DNA of 64,000 bases from Erodium maritimum (taxonomy: Eukaryota > Streptophyta > Magnoliopsida > Geraniales > Geraniaceae), in contig OY997593.1 of NCBI GenBank assembly GCA_963921825.1, positions 56,218,039 through 56,282,038 of the forward strand, given 5' to 3'. This document shows, piece by piece, positions 34,601 through 45,786 of this stretch. The notes under the pieces were generated by a model, which did no database searches, was not told the DNA's origin, and saw only the letters and a list, made by a program, of their open reading frames with translations. Position numbers and translations under genes: made by a program. Every line of letters starts with the position of its first letter. Position 1 is the stretch's first letter.

Positions 34601-37600
34601 AAAGGAAAACAAAAAATGAAAGGTTTTAAATAGAAAACTGAAATGGAAGGAAAGAAAAATGTGCCAAAAAATTATTTGAAGTGATTAAGAAGATTGAAAG
34701 GACCCCCAGTTGCAAAACTTTTATCAGATAAGCTTCTTTATATGGATATAATTGAATTGATTATGCTTTTTTCTTTTTCAATTTGCACGCAATATATTTT
34801 ATCCCCTGAACAGGATCCTTGATGGGATGCATATGGATATAATTGAATTGGTTATGGCTTGTTTTTGGTATTAGCATGTAATATAGCGTATAACCAGACC
34901 TGGCTTCGTCAATGTATCACCATTGCAATAAAATGCTAGGCCGCCTGTCATTATTTGCTGCAGGGCACAACTTTCAGGGCCCTATTTATACTTGCCCGCC
35001 TAAATATTTATTTGGTTGAGATATGGTTACTGCTATATAGGAGCAATCCGTTGTCATCTAGTCCGGTCAGGATGCCTGGGTTTTACCCAGTTTTCCCGGG
35101 TTCAAATCCCGGCAACGGAATTGTTTCTTTCGTGGGTTAATTTTAACATTCTTGATGATTTGTGAACAGAAATGTAAGATATGGCATGATGGTAAATTTT
35201 CACGTGTTGCATATTGCTTTCCACGATACTCCACTGTGTTTTAGTTCTTCTAGTTACCATGGGTTTATTCTTGTATTTGTAGAGATGGGCGAGTATTCGT
35301 AAGAAAAACGGAAACTTTAATGTTGGAAGAGTGAAACCATTGTCTGTTCCACAACTATCTGAGGCACAGTTGGCAGCTCGTAATGCAATGAACCTTGCCC
35401 TCAATCCACGGGTTAAAAATATAACATCATCTTCCTCAATTGTTCCTGGTGATTTTCCACTCCATCTTCAATGTTCCTTGTTGAGTTAAATAAAGTTTAT
35501 AATTTGTCCTTTCTAATAATATTACCGATAATTGCATGTGCTTATAAAATGAGAGAAGATAATTGTTATCTTCAGTAGTACTTCAACAGCTGTAAGATTT
35601 ATTCCCCCTCTGCTCTTATGAAGACCCTCATTAAATATCTCAACATTTAGGGAAAAAACGATTCATATCTTGTCTACATTTTTGGGTAGTGGTAAAATGT
35701 TGATACTTGAGGTGATTTGTTGTTTCTCGTCAAAAGGTCTTTTGGCCAAAGTTCCTGGCGCAGCCGGTGACATGGCCGTTCAATTTTGGTCTTGCTCATG
35801 TGCGTAACTAGGTCGTGGGAATTTATGTTTACCTGTTTTATTTTGGAACAGTGTCATGATACTAGTAGTGTTTTGTATCGGTTAGATTTTTTAGATATGG
35901 TCTGATGAGTTGCTCTATCCTGACCAGACCTTGGATAATGAATAACTAGAAAAAAAAGTCTGAAAGTTCCAGATTTTGTGCTTTAGATGTTCTTATAAAT
36001 TGAAAGTAATGACTTTGTTATTAATTGATTTTATTTATGACCTATTATTATACGCACATGGTATGCACTTTTTGTTTGCAAAGTTTGAATTTGGAGCTCC
36101 TTGGATTTTCAATAACTGGGACAGGTGTAAATTCCACACCTGGCATTCCTGTGCGTCCTAAAGCTGAGATTAGCTCCATGCAAGCTGGACATCAATCTCA
36201 ACAAGGTTTGTTTGATTTTAAAGCTTCAATCCACCTGCTCCTTCTATGGTTATGAACCCTAAAAACTATGATGACTTTGTTATTGCCGTTTTTTCTCTGT
36301 AAACTAGTGGTATTCTACATATACGATTTGTGTCCTTTATACAAACTAGAATGTGTATCTCCTTCCATTTTTGGATTCTGTTTTTGGTTCACCCTTTCAA
36401 TGGTGTTTCTTGATGGACTAACTTCTCTTTTTAAGTTTTGAGTTCATTGTTATTCTCATTGTTTTTCTCTGTTTTAGTTTCCATCTTTGAAATGATTTAT
36501 ATGTGGTGTTACTCTCAATATTGTATTCTTTGCTGATAAAAAGGCATCAAGTGAATCTGTAGACCTGATGAATTGAGATATATGTGATAAGTGATAACAC
36601 TGTTACTGTATTTGGTTTAGTACTCCATCTAATATAATTTTCGTGCTTTGAGCAAAATTTGAATTTGTTTTTATAGCAACTGGGACAGGTTTAAATGCTA
36701 CATCCAGAAATCCTGCACCTTCCTAATCCTGATGTGAGCAGCTTGGTGCAAGCTGCACATCAGTTTCTCAACAAGGTTTCTAATCTGAATTCTTCCTTGG
36801 ATATTGTGCAGCTGGGACAGGTTTAAAAGCTGTTTCGAATAGCTCTGTGCGTCCTCCAAATATTGAGGCTGGTAGCTCTTTACAAGCTTCACATCAGTCT
36901 CAACAATGTCCCATCCCTTCAAAATCATCTCCAATGGGAACACTGGGTTTATCCCCAAAATCTCGGTTAATTGCTAAAATACCTTCAGCCAAGTCTATCT
37001 ACAATTCAGATTCTATGGTTATAGCTACCGCAGTTGCTGCTGGGGCCCGCATTGCCACACAATCAATTGCAGACTCAGTGATCAAAGCTGCTAAGAATGT
37101 TCATATTATGCCCACGGGTGGAGCAACTACGCATTTGCCAGGTCATCCTAATGTACATTATATCCGTACTGGCCGGGCAGCTATTCCACATCTCTTGCAT
37201 CCTTCTGGCATGACTAGTTCTCCATGCAGTGGACCAACAAGAATTTCCCCATCAACAATCCAGTGGTCTTCGTCCATTTCCTCCGCATTGCCAAATTTGT
37301 CATCTAGACAGACTAATGGTAGTATCCCATCAAGTCTAACTTCTGAATCTCCACTACATGATGTCAAAACTGTTGAAGAGAACAGAGTTCCTCAGATAGA
37401 TAATGCGCGAAAAGAGAAAGTCCAAGATGATGGTGCTAGTGTTGCTGACTCATCAAGCATCAGTGCGCCTAAAGAGCAAGTCCAAAAGGATTGTGCTTGT
37501 GTTGCAGATGCACCAATACAAAATGTGCCTAAAGAGCAAGTTCAGCAAGATGGTGGTTGTGCTGTAGACGCACCAAGCAATCAAGTTGAAGAAGACACAA

Positions 37601-38067
37601 CATCCTTATCAAACCAAGCAGGGTTAAACGAAGGGACTATTGATGAGGATCTCTTGAAGTTAAAGACAACAGTGGGTAAAAGTGTTTGTGTTCTAGGCTC
37701 ATTAAACAATCAAATTGAAGAAGATAAAACTGTCTCGTCAAGACAAGCAGGGTTAAAAGAAGAGACTATTACTGAGGATCCCTTGAACTTGAAGACAACA
37801 GTGAGTAATGAAGCCTGTGTTGTGGATGCTCCAAGCAATCAAGTTGAAGAAGACAAAACAGCCTCATTAAAACAAGCAGGATTAAAAGAAGAGACTGTTG
37901 CTGAGGATCTCTTGAACTTGAAGACAACAGTAAGTAATGAAGCAGCTGCTGTTGCAAAGAAAGCTGAAGAGAGTCAAGTTTCAAGTCAGAACTATAGCAA
38001 GATTGGGGTGAGTTTAGATGCAAATCAGGACAAGGACAAGGTCAAGGAGTGCCAAGATGCAAATTAA
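31674..38067 (+). CDS. DRMY1: DRMY1-like MYB/SANT nuclear protein
   Basis: Seven coding exons join in frame to 742 codons: 31674-31744, 31851-32043, 33286-33372, 33639-34022, 35283-35448, 36125-36205 and 36821-38067. The start gives MSERARKKKRASISEDDIAT. Exon 2 has TVLALLKEVARYPDAKLDW and GICNAREYQMLWRHLAYG. The single MYB/SANT repeat (about residues 197-257, RRRRKPWTEAEDAELLASVQ then RWASIRKKNGN) spans the exon 4/5 junction and resembles telobox/TRF-like MYB domains. The C-terminal half is low-complexity, with an alanine-rich stretch (VIATAVAAGARIATQSI) and three acidic 43-residue repeats. This matches the family of Arabidopsis DRMY1 and its paralog DP1, which tune ribosome function and organ growth. 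A broken duplicate of exon 6 lies between exons 6 and 7. Confidence 0.8.
32329..32551. mobile_element. Stowaway-like MITE in DRMY1-like intron 2
   Basis: The left end ttgctccctccatccaaaa and the inverted right end ttctccccatccaaaataa form the CTCCCTCC-type terminal repeat of Stowaway (Tc1/mariner) elements. TA flanks both sides (32327-32328 and 32552-32553). 223 bp, noncoding. Confidence 0.8.
35047..35119 (+). tRNA. tRNA-Glu-like sequence with UUU anticodon, possibly a pseudogene
   Basis: 73 bases fold as a tRNA: acceptor stem tccgttg/caacgga with 7 pairs, D stem atct/ggat, T arm ccggg-ttcaaat-cccgg with 5 pairs, and a consensus pol III B box ggttcaaatcc. The body is that of plant nuclear tRNA-Glu. 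The anticodon arm is cctgg-gttttac-ccagt: the loop reads TTT instead of TTC, base 32 is G, and the top pair (C-T) is mismatched. The A box is also weakened (A at position 10). It lies in intron 4 of the DRMY1-like gene, same strand. No CCA is encoded. Probably a decayed copy. Confidence 0.6.
36689..36775 (+). pseudogene. Duplicated, frameshifted exon in the DRMY1-like gene
   Basis: It has the same acceptor context (gggacag) and donor context (caacaag|gtt) as exon 6, and the same start as exon 7 (gtttaaa). Joined in the normal phase it reads through NATSRNPAPS to a TAA. One base later the frame resumes a matching peptide (PNPDVSSLVQAAHQ). Inclusion would create a premature stop. Confidence 0.7.
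37579..37965 (+). repeat. Three in-frame 129-bp repeats in the DRMY1-like gene
   Basis: Units start at 37579, 37708 and 37837. Each encodes 43 residues beginning NQVEED or NQIEED and containing QAGLKEETITED and LNLKTTVSNE-like text. They are acidic and probably disordered. Units 2 and 3 are the most alike. Confidence 0.92.
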
Positions 38068-38865
38068 AACAAGAACAACGCTGCGGAGAGTCCTAAAGCA
38101 AATCAGAACAGTAAACAATGCTGATGAGAGTCAAGATGCAAATGTAATGGGCGATTCTTAAATTAATAGAGGGTGAAGGTGAATCTGTCATTGGGAATTG
38201 TAAGAATGAGATACTGAAAAGCTTGTTTCCTATAGTGGCAGCAGATGAGGCCAGTTAAATGCTTGATGTTGTAAGTGAAGCTGCATTTGTCAGAGGGGTT
38301 TAGGTGGAGAAGGTTAGGGACCTAGGGTATCATGTGAGAATTAACATGGCTGTTTTCACCTTTATTTTGTGATTATTTGAACTAGTAGGTAACTATTCCA
38401 TGTAAATCCTGAGGTTAAAATGAAATAGAAATGGCATTGTTGATGTAAATTTCTTTACTTCTTCCCCCAATAATGTGGGGCGTATTAGTGCTGGGATGAT
38501 CATAACTAGTGGAAAAGATTATTTCGGGGATAGGTTCAGAAGGGAAGGGACAATCAACTATTGGCTTGTTTACCTTATTTGTAGGTTTTGTTTGCTGATT
38601 TCGTACATCTTATTCCTTGCAAAGTTTTGGCCAAAATATGGCAAGTCTTTATTTGATTAGTTCTTCCAACTTGTTAACAACTTGAATAATGCCCAGAACT
38701 GGGTTGGTTTTGTGATGACCCTTGCTCATTCCTCAGGTTGACTGAAGAGCTGGGTAATCAGGGGAGGGAAAAAACTACCGATGGTTGTGTGTTTAAGGGA
38801 AGGAGGTCGGAACGATACTTCATTAGCCAAGGGACAAAGCGGACAGCAGAGCAACTTCTCAGTTT
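38068..38865 (+). other. DRMY1-like 3' UTR and sequence up to the gap
   Basis: Noncoding sequence after the TAA at 38065-38067. The UTR probably runs to about 38450 or beyond. The last 150 bases before the gap have open frames that run into N and cannot be judged. Confidence 0.5.
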
Positions 38866-39065
38866 NNNNNNNNNNNNNNNNNNNNNNNNNNNNNNNNNNN
38901 NNNNNNNNNNNNNNNNNNNNNNNNNNNNNNNNNNNNNNNNNNNNNNNNNNNNNNNNNNNNNNNNNNNNNNNNNNNNNNNNNNNNNNNNNNNNNNNNNNNN
39001 NNNNNNNNNNNNNNNNNNNNNNNNNNNNNNNNNNNNNNNNNNNNNNNNNNNNNNNNNNNNNNNNN
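38866..39065. other. Assembly gap, exactly 200 N
   Basis: 200 consecutive unknown bases, a placeholder length. It lies between the 3' ends of two convergent genes, so missing sequence is probably UTR or intergenic. True size is unknown. Confidence 0.99.
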
Positions 39066-39204
39066 TATCTCTCTCAGGTGTCTGTATATGGGCTTTGCAC
39101 CTGAATTTAGAGGTTTATTCTTCACTTTGAGAGTCGATAACTCTGCTTTTAAATCCTGGATTGTAGCTAGGAATTTTCGTTTCTGCTGAATAGTATACTA
39201 AATC

Positions 39205-41625
39205 TCAACCAGAATTCCAGGTTATCCTCCAAGAGTTGATCAATTTCTCTCTGGATTTTTCCTGAGAAGTTGAAATAGCAATGTATTCACCTATATGGTT
39301 GACCTTGATGTCATTTTCTTTCTCCTCTACTGGAATTCCTGTCAAGCTTGTGGATATATTCAATTCATCATTCTTGACATCTTGACTGCTGCTCTCCATG
39401 TCTAGAGATCTAGTAGAAACGGGGGAGCCATCTACTTTGCTCATACTTTCACTTGTACTTTGCAGAGGTGAGTAAAAGTATCTTGGGGAACTAACAGGCG
39501 ACTGATCTAGTTGGTTTCCTTGTGGAGTGCTCAGTTCTCGACGTAGAGCTTGTATCTCTGCATCCCTCATCGTATTGGATTTGACTAACTCCCGAACTTG
39601 TACCGTCAGGTCATGGAGGCTGTCCCTGTTTCTCTCCTCCACATCATTGAGCTTCCTCCGCACATCTTTGTAATTTTGAAGAACTGATGAATACTCCTCC
39701 AGTAGGTTCTTTTCTCTGTCATCCAGTGTGTTTAAGTACAACTGCCTCCAGGCAGGTACAGCTTCTTCCTCTGAATCTACCTCACTTGGATCCTTCTGTT
39801 GTGTTCTTCTAGTGATTTGCTAGAATCACCAGAAACTGAAACTTCATCTTCTTCTCTGGTTTCCACTTCCCTCTCTTCTCTACCTGATGAATCTTTGCTT
39901 GGATCCTTCTGCTGTGACAATTTTTCAGAATCGCCTGAAACCGGAACACCATCTTTCAACCTTTCATCTTCTGGGGCTGTGGTATTTGAATTGTCTTTGG
40001 CAGCCAGCTTCTCCTCCTCAAGTTTGTTGGTCTCTTTGTCTACTGATGTGTTTGGATCCTCTTTCACTTCTTCGAACAATCCTTCATTCTCAAGGTCTTC
40101 ATCCAGCTTCACAGTGAGCATTTTCTTAGAAAGATCTACAATGTTACCATTAGCTTCCACAAATTGTGATTGGATTTTGGTGTTCTGTTCTTCGACAGTT
40201 TGGTTGAGACTTCTAACTCTACATAACTCATCTTCAAGCTCCTCTATCTTTTTTCTCATAATTTCTGAACTCTGAGTTAGATTTTCTTTCTCCCTTTCCA
40301 ACTCCTGGATATGTCCCTTAAGGTCAGCTGTCTCAGATGCCAATCTCTTTACCAAAGCATCTTGAGATGTGACTGAAGTTTCTAGCTTCACAACTTCGGT
40401 CACAAGCTCATCAATTTTCTCCGACATCTCTATTACAGAGAGGTTTGTGTTTGAGCTTGGAACAACATTTTCTTTGACAGTCTGTCTTAGCTTGTCCGAA
40501 TCCTGTTTCTCTTGTTCAGGGCTCGAACCTGGACTTGTCCTCTCAGTGTTTGATTTTTCAGTGCCCTCTTTCTTGTGACCTAAATATTTGGTAAGAAACT
40601 CCTCCTTCAGAGCCTCTAATTGATAATAAGCTTCCTTAATCCTCAAATCTTCTGTTTTTGCATCTTCAGATGTCTTCTCATGTTTGTGTTGCAATTTTTG
40701 CAGGGTCTGTTTACATGATTTTAGAGCTGAAGTTGCCATCAAAGACCGAGCTTCACTGTCCTCAATGACAGTCCCTATACCATACTCGTCTTGCAGAGTA
40801 GTAACTTTGGCCTGCATTTCAGTTATCTGATTTTCCATATCCCAATACTTTGTAGCTGCATTTTCATACTCGTTTCTCACAAACTCTTTTTCGGTTTGCA
40901 GACCCAAAATTGCTTTCTGCAGCTTATCGATCTCCTCCAGTGCCTCCGATTTGCTTAGCCCTGAACTCGGGATTGCTACAAATCCAGCTGAAGTACAACT
41001 CCTCTTAAGCTGCCCCGTTCCCCTTTTCATCATACTTGGGCTCCTCATATCCTTCCTCGTTGCCTTCGGGCCTTTCGGGCAGTTCTAGGGGTCTCTGGAG
41101 ATGCTTCATCTTCTTCATCCAAGGAAAATTGAGCTCGTTCTGGGAAAACTTGGGAAATGGTACGATTAGCACTCTGCAGCTCTCTTGACAGATGATCATA
41201 TTTCTCAGCCAAAGACCGGTATGCCTTGAATGATTCTTCCACAAAGCCTATGATCTCAGGCCGTCTCCTATAGTACATTTCTGCCCTTTTTGCAAAGGAA
41301 TCCCCATCATAAGCAACGATCTGGAGTGTTTCGTTGACCTTCTCCTCCATATCTGCAATTTCAAACATGCATCCAAAACAAAGTGCTACTTGTTATGGTC
41401 TTATAGCAATATTGTCATCTTCATTGCCATAAACATTTGTGTTGCAGAGAAAAAACATGAAGGAGAAGGAAAATGATGCACAGCAGTTGAATGTAAATAA
41501 TAAGGGAAAAGTGGAAGTTTGAAGATTGGACCTGCGAGGCTTTGTTCGAGCCATTTGGACTGCTTTGTCCTGATATGGCTTGCCCACCACCATGAATATG
41601 CATTGCTTGCTGCTCTCTGCAGCAT
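39205..41625 (-). pseudogene. NET2: NET2-type NAB-domain actin-binding protein, two frameshifts
   Basis: Exon 1 (41625-41532) encodes MLQRAASNAYSWWWASHIRT and exon 2 (from 41352) continues DMEEKVNETLQ and AEMYYRRRPEIIGFVEESF: a complete NAB domain, which binds F-actin. This is followed by SGLSKSEALEEIDKLQKAIL and long coiled coils, then LYLNTLDDREKNLLEEYSSV near the end, the NET2 architecture (a pollen-enriched Networked/KIP1-like family linking actin to the plasma membrane). The frame breaks twice: near 41081-41086, after SPETPR, and near 39803-39812, after GDSSKSLE. In both places the conserved reading resumes in another frame with no credible intron. Elsewhere the coding sequence is clean over about 700 codons. 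This may be a recent pseudogene or two assembly indels; the nearby gap favours caution. Stop at 39205-39207. Confidence 0.8.
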
Positions 41626-43136
41626 TTTGGTCTTGCCTGTTTTCTGTCTCTTTCTAGGGAAAAATATTCAATCTGTTGCATAGAAAATCTGAGCAATGAT
41701 GACCGGTCTATTGGGCATATACACACACACAAGAATAATGGAGGGAGAAGTGAAGATTTGTTAGTTTTATTATCTGTGGAGAAATGCAATCAATTTAACA
41801 TAGATGACCTTATCATGTCATCTATGTTAAATTGTGGAGAAAAGGTGACAACAGAGAAGTAAAACAGGTCTTTGGTTGTGAGTTGTGAAAATGGAGGTAG
41901 AGACATGGAGGAGGAGGAGAGGACACTATTTGTACTTGCCAGAATTAGCTTCGGTGGTAGTGCTAAATTTGGGGCCTCCAGTTTAAAAATGTCTAGCATC
42001 TTTTTTAAATGTAAATTCTTTGCTAAATTCCATCTAAACCTGTTTTTTCTCTGGCAAAACCTTTGTTTAGATATGTTTTTCTTGTTAAGTCTTTGTTTAG
42101 ATCAAGACTCAATATTCTTATCAATCTTTCCTAAAAATGATGGGATATTCATTTTTCTTCTTCTTCTTCGAATAGCTCTTTAATTCTACATTTTTTTTTT
42201 GTGATAAGCTCTTTTTATTCTTTGCTAGTGTACGGATATATAAGGGTTAAATGTAAAAATTTACTCTTATGTTTTGGTTACGAACAATAAGTTATCCTAA
42301 AATATTGGTTATTATTAAGGTATGTAAATGATATGTGATCAATTCATAAAGACATGTAAATGACCTGTGACCTAAACGTATTGTCCTTCCTTAAACACTT
42401 AAATTTTGGACAACTTATTGTTCGTAACCAATACATAAGGGTAGTTTTTTACATTTAACACTTATATATAACTCACGATATAGGAGTAGGATCCAATTCA
42501 CAAGTAAGAATAAGTTGAGCTCCACAATGTCAGATAGAACAAACTCAAATCAGTGAAACTTCGACGGTTACATACACAGTACATAAGTTTACAACTTAAA
42601 TATTTTACTATTTACAAAATAGAATACAAAGAATGTATAGATAGAATAAAGAGTATGGTTTCTCAAACAGAGACTTAGTTTACATCAAAGAATTGGAGCT
42701 TCAGTATCTCTCTCACACACACACAAACACACACCTTTTTGTGTTTCGGTTTTCTTTTTTGGTCATGAAAGCTCAAAAAACATATATACATGGGAATGGG
42801 AATGGGAATGGGAATATATGTACAATCCCGGTCCCTCGTCAACAAGCCAACACAGGAATCATCATACTGTAGTTCCTTCATCCTAGCTGCCATTTCTCGT
42901 AAAGTAGCATTAACTTGGACTGCAACGCTAGCCAGTCGTCAATAACATGTTACATCGAACAAGTGTAACATCTAACAAGACCATCTTTCCTTTCTTTTTC
43001 TCTTCTTTTTCTTTTCCTCTTTTTTTTTTTCTCTTTTCTCTTTTTCCTGTCCTCGACAATCTATTATATACAATAATCATTCACAGTAGGCTTGGCACGA
43101 AATGAACACACATCCCAGTATGCTACCATCTCAAAG
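41626..43136. other. NET2 upstream region, fold-back element and 3' flank of next gene
   Basis: 41626-42240 should hold the NET2 5' UTR and promoter. 42540-43136 is AT-rich with (ac)n, (gggaat)n at 42790-42815 and a T/C-rich run at 42985-43050, and probably contains the 3' UTR of the minus-strand gene ending at 43137. Confidence 0.5.
42244..42462. mobile_element. Fold-back miniature element, Mutator-like
   Basis: Left gggttaaatgtaaaaattta mirrors right ttttttacatttaacact. Arms share ggttacgaacaataagttat in inverse orientation. Flanks gatatataa (42235-42243) and tatatataa (42463-42471) match at 8 of 9 positions, although the TA-rich context makes this weak. Sequence resembles the element at 19184-19661. 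Confidence 0.6.
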
Positions 43137-45145
43137 CTAGCTGTTTTGAAGAGTTAAGAGCCAATTTTCCATGTACATCTTGCTATCTGCACATACACCC
43201 CAAAAATTCAATCAGCCAAATCCCAATATAATTAAACAAAGCCACATTAATCCAATTGAGAACTAAAACATATTCATTTGTATTGATATGTCAACACACA
43301 ATGTTCTAATGTTTTATGCAACACAACAAAATTGCTATCCAAAAAGGAAAGAACAATATGAAACAAAACAATCCTCAATGCAGAGCTAAACTTAACAAAT
43401 TTTCTTACTTTAAGATTCGCTATGAACCTTCTTCAGTAGCAGCTACTGGGAGACTTAATTAGAAAATATACCAATTCAATCACTCCAACTGCTCATATGG
43501 TAAATTGATAAACAAAGGTGTAAAGCCTCTAAGCCATCAATTAATGAGTTTCACCAGCGACTTAATATCAACAACATGATAAGTCTAATCAATGTTGTTT
43601 TAGTTTATGTCAAGTAGGAAACAAAAAGGGATTTTAGCTAGGCGTAAGGCATTACTCCTCCAAACTTAAGCAACTATTAGTTGTGAGAGAATGACGGATT
43701 TAGGATAAATAAACAGCTCTTACCATCAGGATAGATATCTGGCATGTTCATAATAGTGCCCAAAATATTCTTCTTTGAATCCTCTACTGCATCACGACTC
43801 TTGCCATAACAAGGAACCAGAACAGCAAAGCTGTTGTCTGTATCATCCTCACTCTGGAACCCAAGTCCATGAGGCTCCAACCATCCAATCGACCAATCTG
43901 AGCCATCAGATTCAGAACCAGAAACACATCCACCATCAGAAGGCACAAGAACAACATCATGCTCCCTATCAATTCTACGCTCTTCACGGCTATGCCATTT
44001 GCGCTTTACCCTTCTTGACGAGGATGCCATGTTGGTCCTCTTAACCCAAGGAAATTTAATGGTATCTGAATCCCACAACCCCGTATCAGCTGAAGTATTC
44101 AAACACGATTCCTTAGCAACTTTGGGCTCCTTTTGCTTTCCTCTCCACAGCAACCTTGAAAGACTGGTTAATGCCACATCCATATAATCGCCGGATCCTT
44201 CGGGCAAACGATTTGGAGCTAAAAGTGATGACAAATGCTATTATCTGATGAGTGCCTCTACCTGTTGCACCAACTACAAATTAGACCAATTGAAATGCAC
44301 AATAAAACGAGGGACTGAAAGAAGCATATCAAATTTCAATTTAAAGGTATGCTTAGCTAATATTCATTGTGATAAATCAGATGATGATGATAAAAGAATT
44401 GAGATAAAGCCGAAACCTTCTATCTTCTCTAGTTTTGTCTAAATCTCAAACTACTGCAAATTAAACAAAAAAAAAATCAACTTTGGGCAATTCTTTGGCT
44501 TAGTTAAGAGGATTCTGGCATTATCAAATTGATTAGCAGAACAACAAATTGAGTACTCTTTCCTTGTTTGCGTTCAATGTATTTTCTAGGCAAGCAGATA
44601 ATGAATTGAATATCATACCATATACCCTCAATACAATGAATTAAGACACATAAATGTATCTACAATATCCCCATATCACAATGAATCTAGACACATCACT
44701 GTATCTCCAATATCCTTATTTCACATCCAGATAGATCAGACCCACCAACAGAAAAATAAAATTCACTGTCCGATTTTGCTAAATATAATACAGACGATCC
44801 AAAAATGCAATAAATGAAAAATAAAAAATACCAACGAGCAACACAAAAACAAAAACAGAAAAAAATGAGGGAGGAACAACCGAAGCTCATAGGCAAAAAT
44901 AAAAACTCTCCCTTTCACCAAAATACCCAAAACCCATTTGTGCAATTCCTGTAATTTTCACGAATCATTGGAAAAACTTGAGACCCTGTTGATCATTTTG
45001 CAAACCCCAAATAGAAGAAGAGAGGGAAAAAAAATCCTTGCCTTGTGGCTGAAACTTGGAATATGAGAGAGATTCAAAGCAACCCAAAGCTGAAAAAAGG
45101 GGGAGATTAGAGATTTAATTGAGAAGATTGTACCTTAAAAGGCAT
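43137..45145 (-). CDS. Small conserved plant protein, function unknown
   Basis: Proposed coding exons are 45145-45134 (12 bases, MPFK), 44237-43724 and 43186-43137. They join in frame to 191 codons and end at TAG 43137-43139. The protein contains GDYMDVALTSLSRLLWRGK, a basic stretch RRVKRKWHSREERR, a serine-rich acidic segment (GSESDGSDWSIGWLEP), DDTDNSFAVLVPCYG, and the closing MNMPDIYPDDSKMYMENWLL. The last segments look strongly conserved in plant proteins I have seen without a named function. No signal peptide or membrane span. The tiny first exon is inferred from frame compatibility; translation could instead start at the ATG of MDVALTSL in exon 2. Intron 1 is about 0.9 kb. Confidence 0.65.
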
Positions 45146-45786
45146 AAGACTTTAGATTGTTGAGCTCAAGCTTTCGCTGCAAAGCAATAACAATGTCAAT
45201 TAAATGGGAAAAGAAAGGAAGACTTATATATTTCCTCTCTCTATCTTCAACCAGAAGAAACCCAAAAGGGGGGATTTATGGGATTGCTCCAATGTGCATT
45301 TTCCAGAAAGAGAGGCTTTCAGCGTTCTGAATAATAAATATATATATATATACAATCACATGTGGCTGTGTGTTTGGATGACGATGAGCAATAGCCAACA
45401 GGATGGAGAGGACGATGAAGATGAGATGGTTATTGTGTGCCGTGAGGTGCATGGTAAGGTCTCGGACCATCAGTGCCAGGTCAGACACGGGAAGCGATAA
45501 TCTCGGAGAGGTGGGTCAGAATTGAACTTTTTTGAAAAAGAAATGGCGTTGACGTGGCGGCGCGTAGGAACTTCCTTTGGCGTGCGCGTATGGATCACGC
45601 AAACTTCCCCTTCCTTCTTCTGTTCCGTGTTCTTAATCCTCTCCCCCACCAGCCAGGGCCTTTCCTTCTGTTGCCCACGACCAAACACTCCCTTTTTCTA
45701 TTTACACTTCTGCCATTTCATTATTTTATTTTTATTTTTATCTCACTTGAAACGTTTTGTAATTAAGTTAAATATGTTTAGTTTAT

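Noticed and set aside
39799-40578. Serine-rich open frames on the plus strand
   Set aside because: Antisense shadows of the acidic coiled-coil coding sequence of the NET2 gene.
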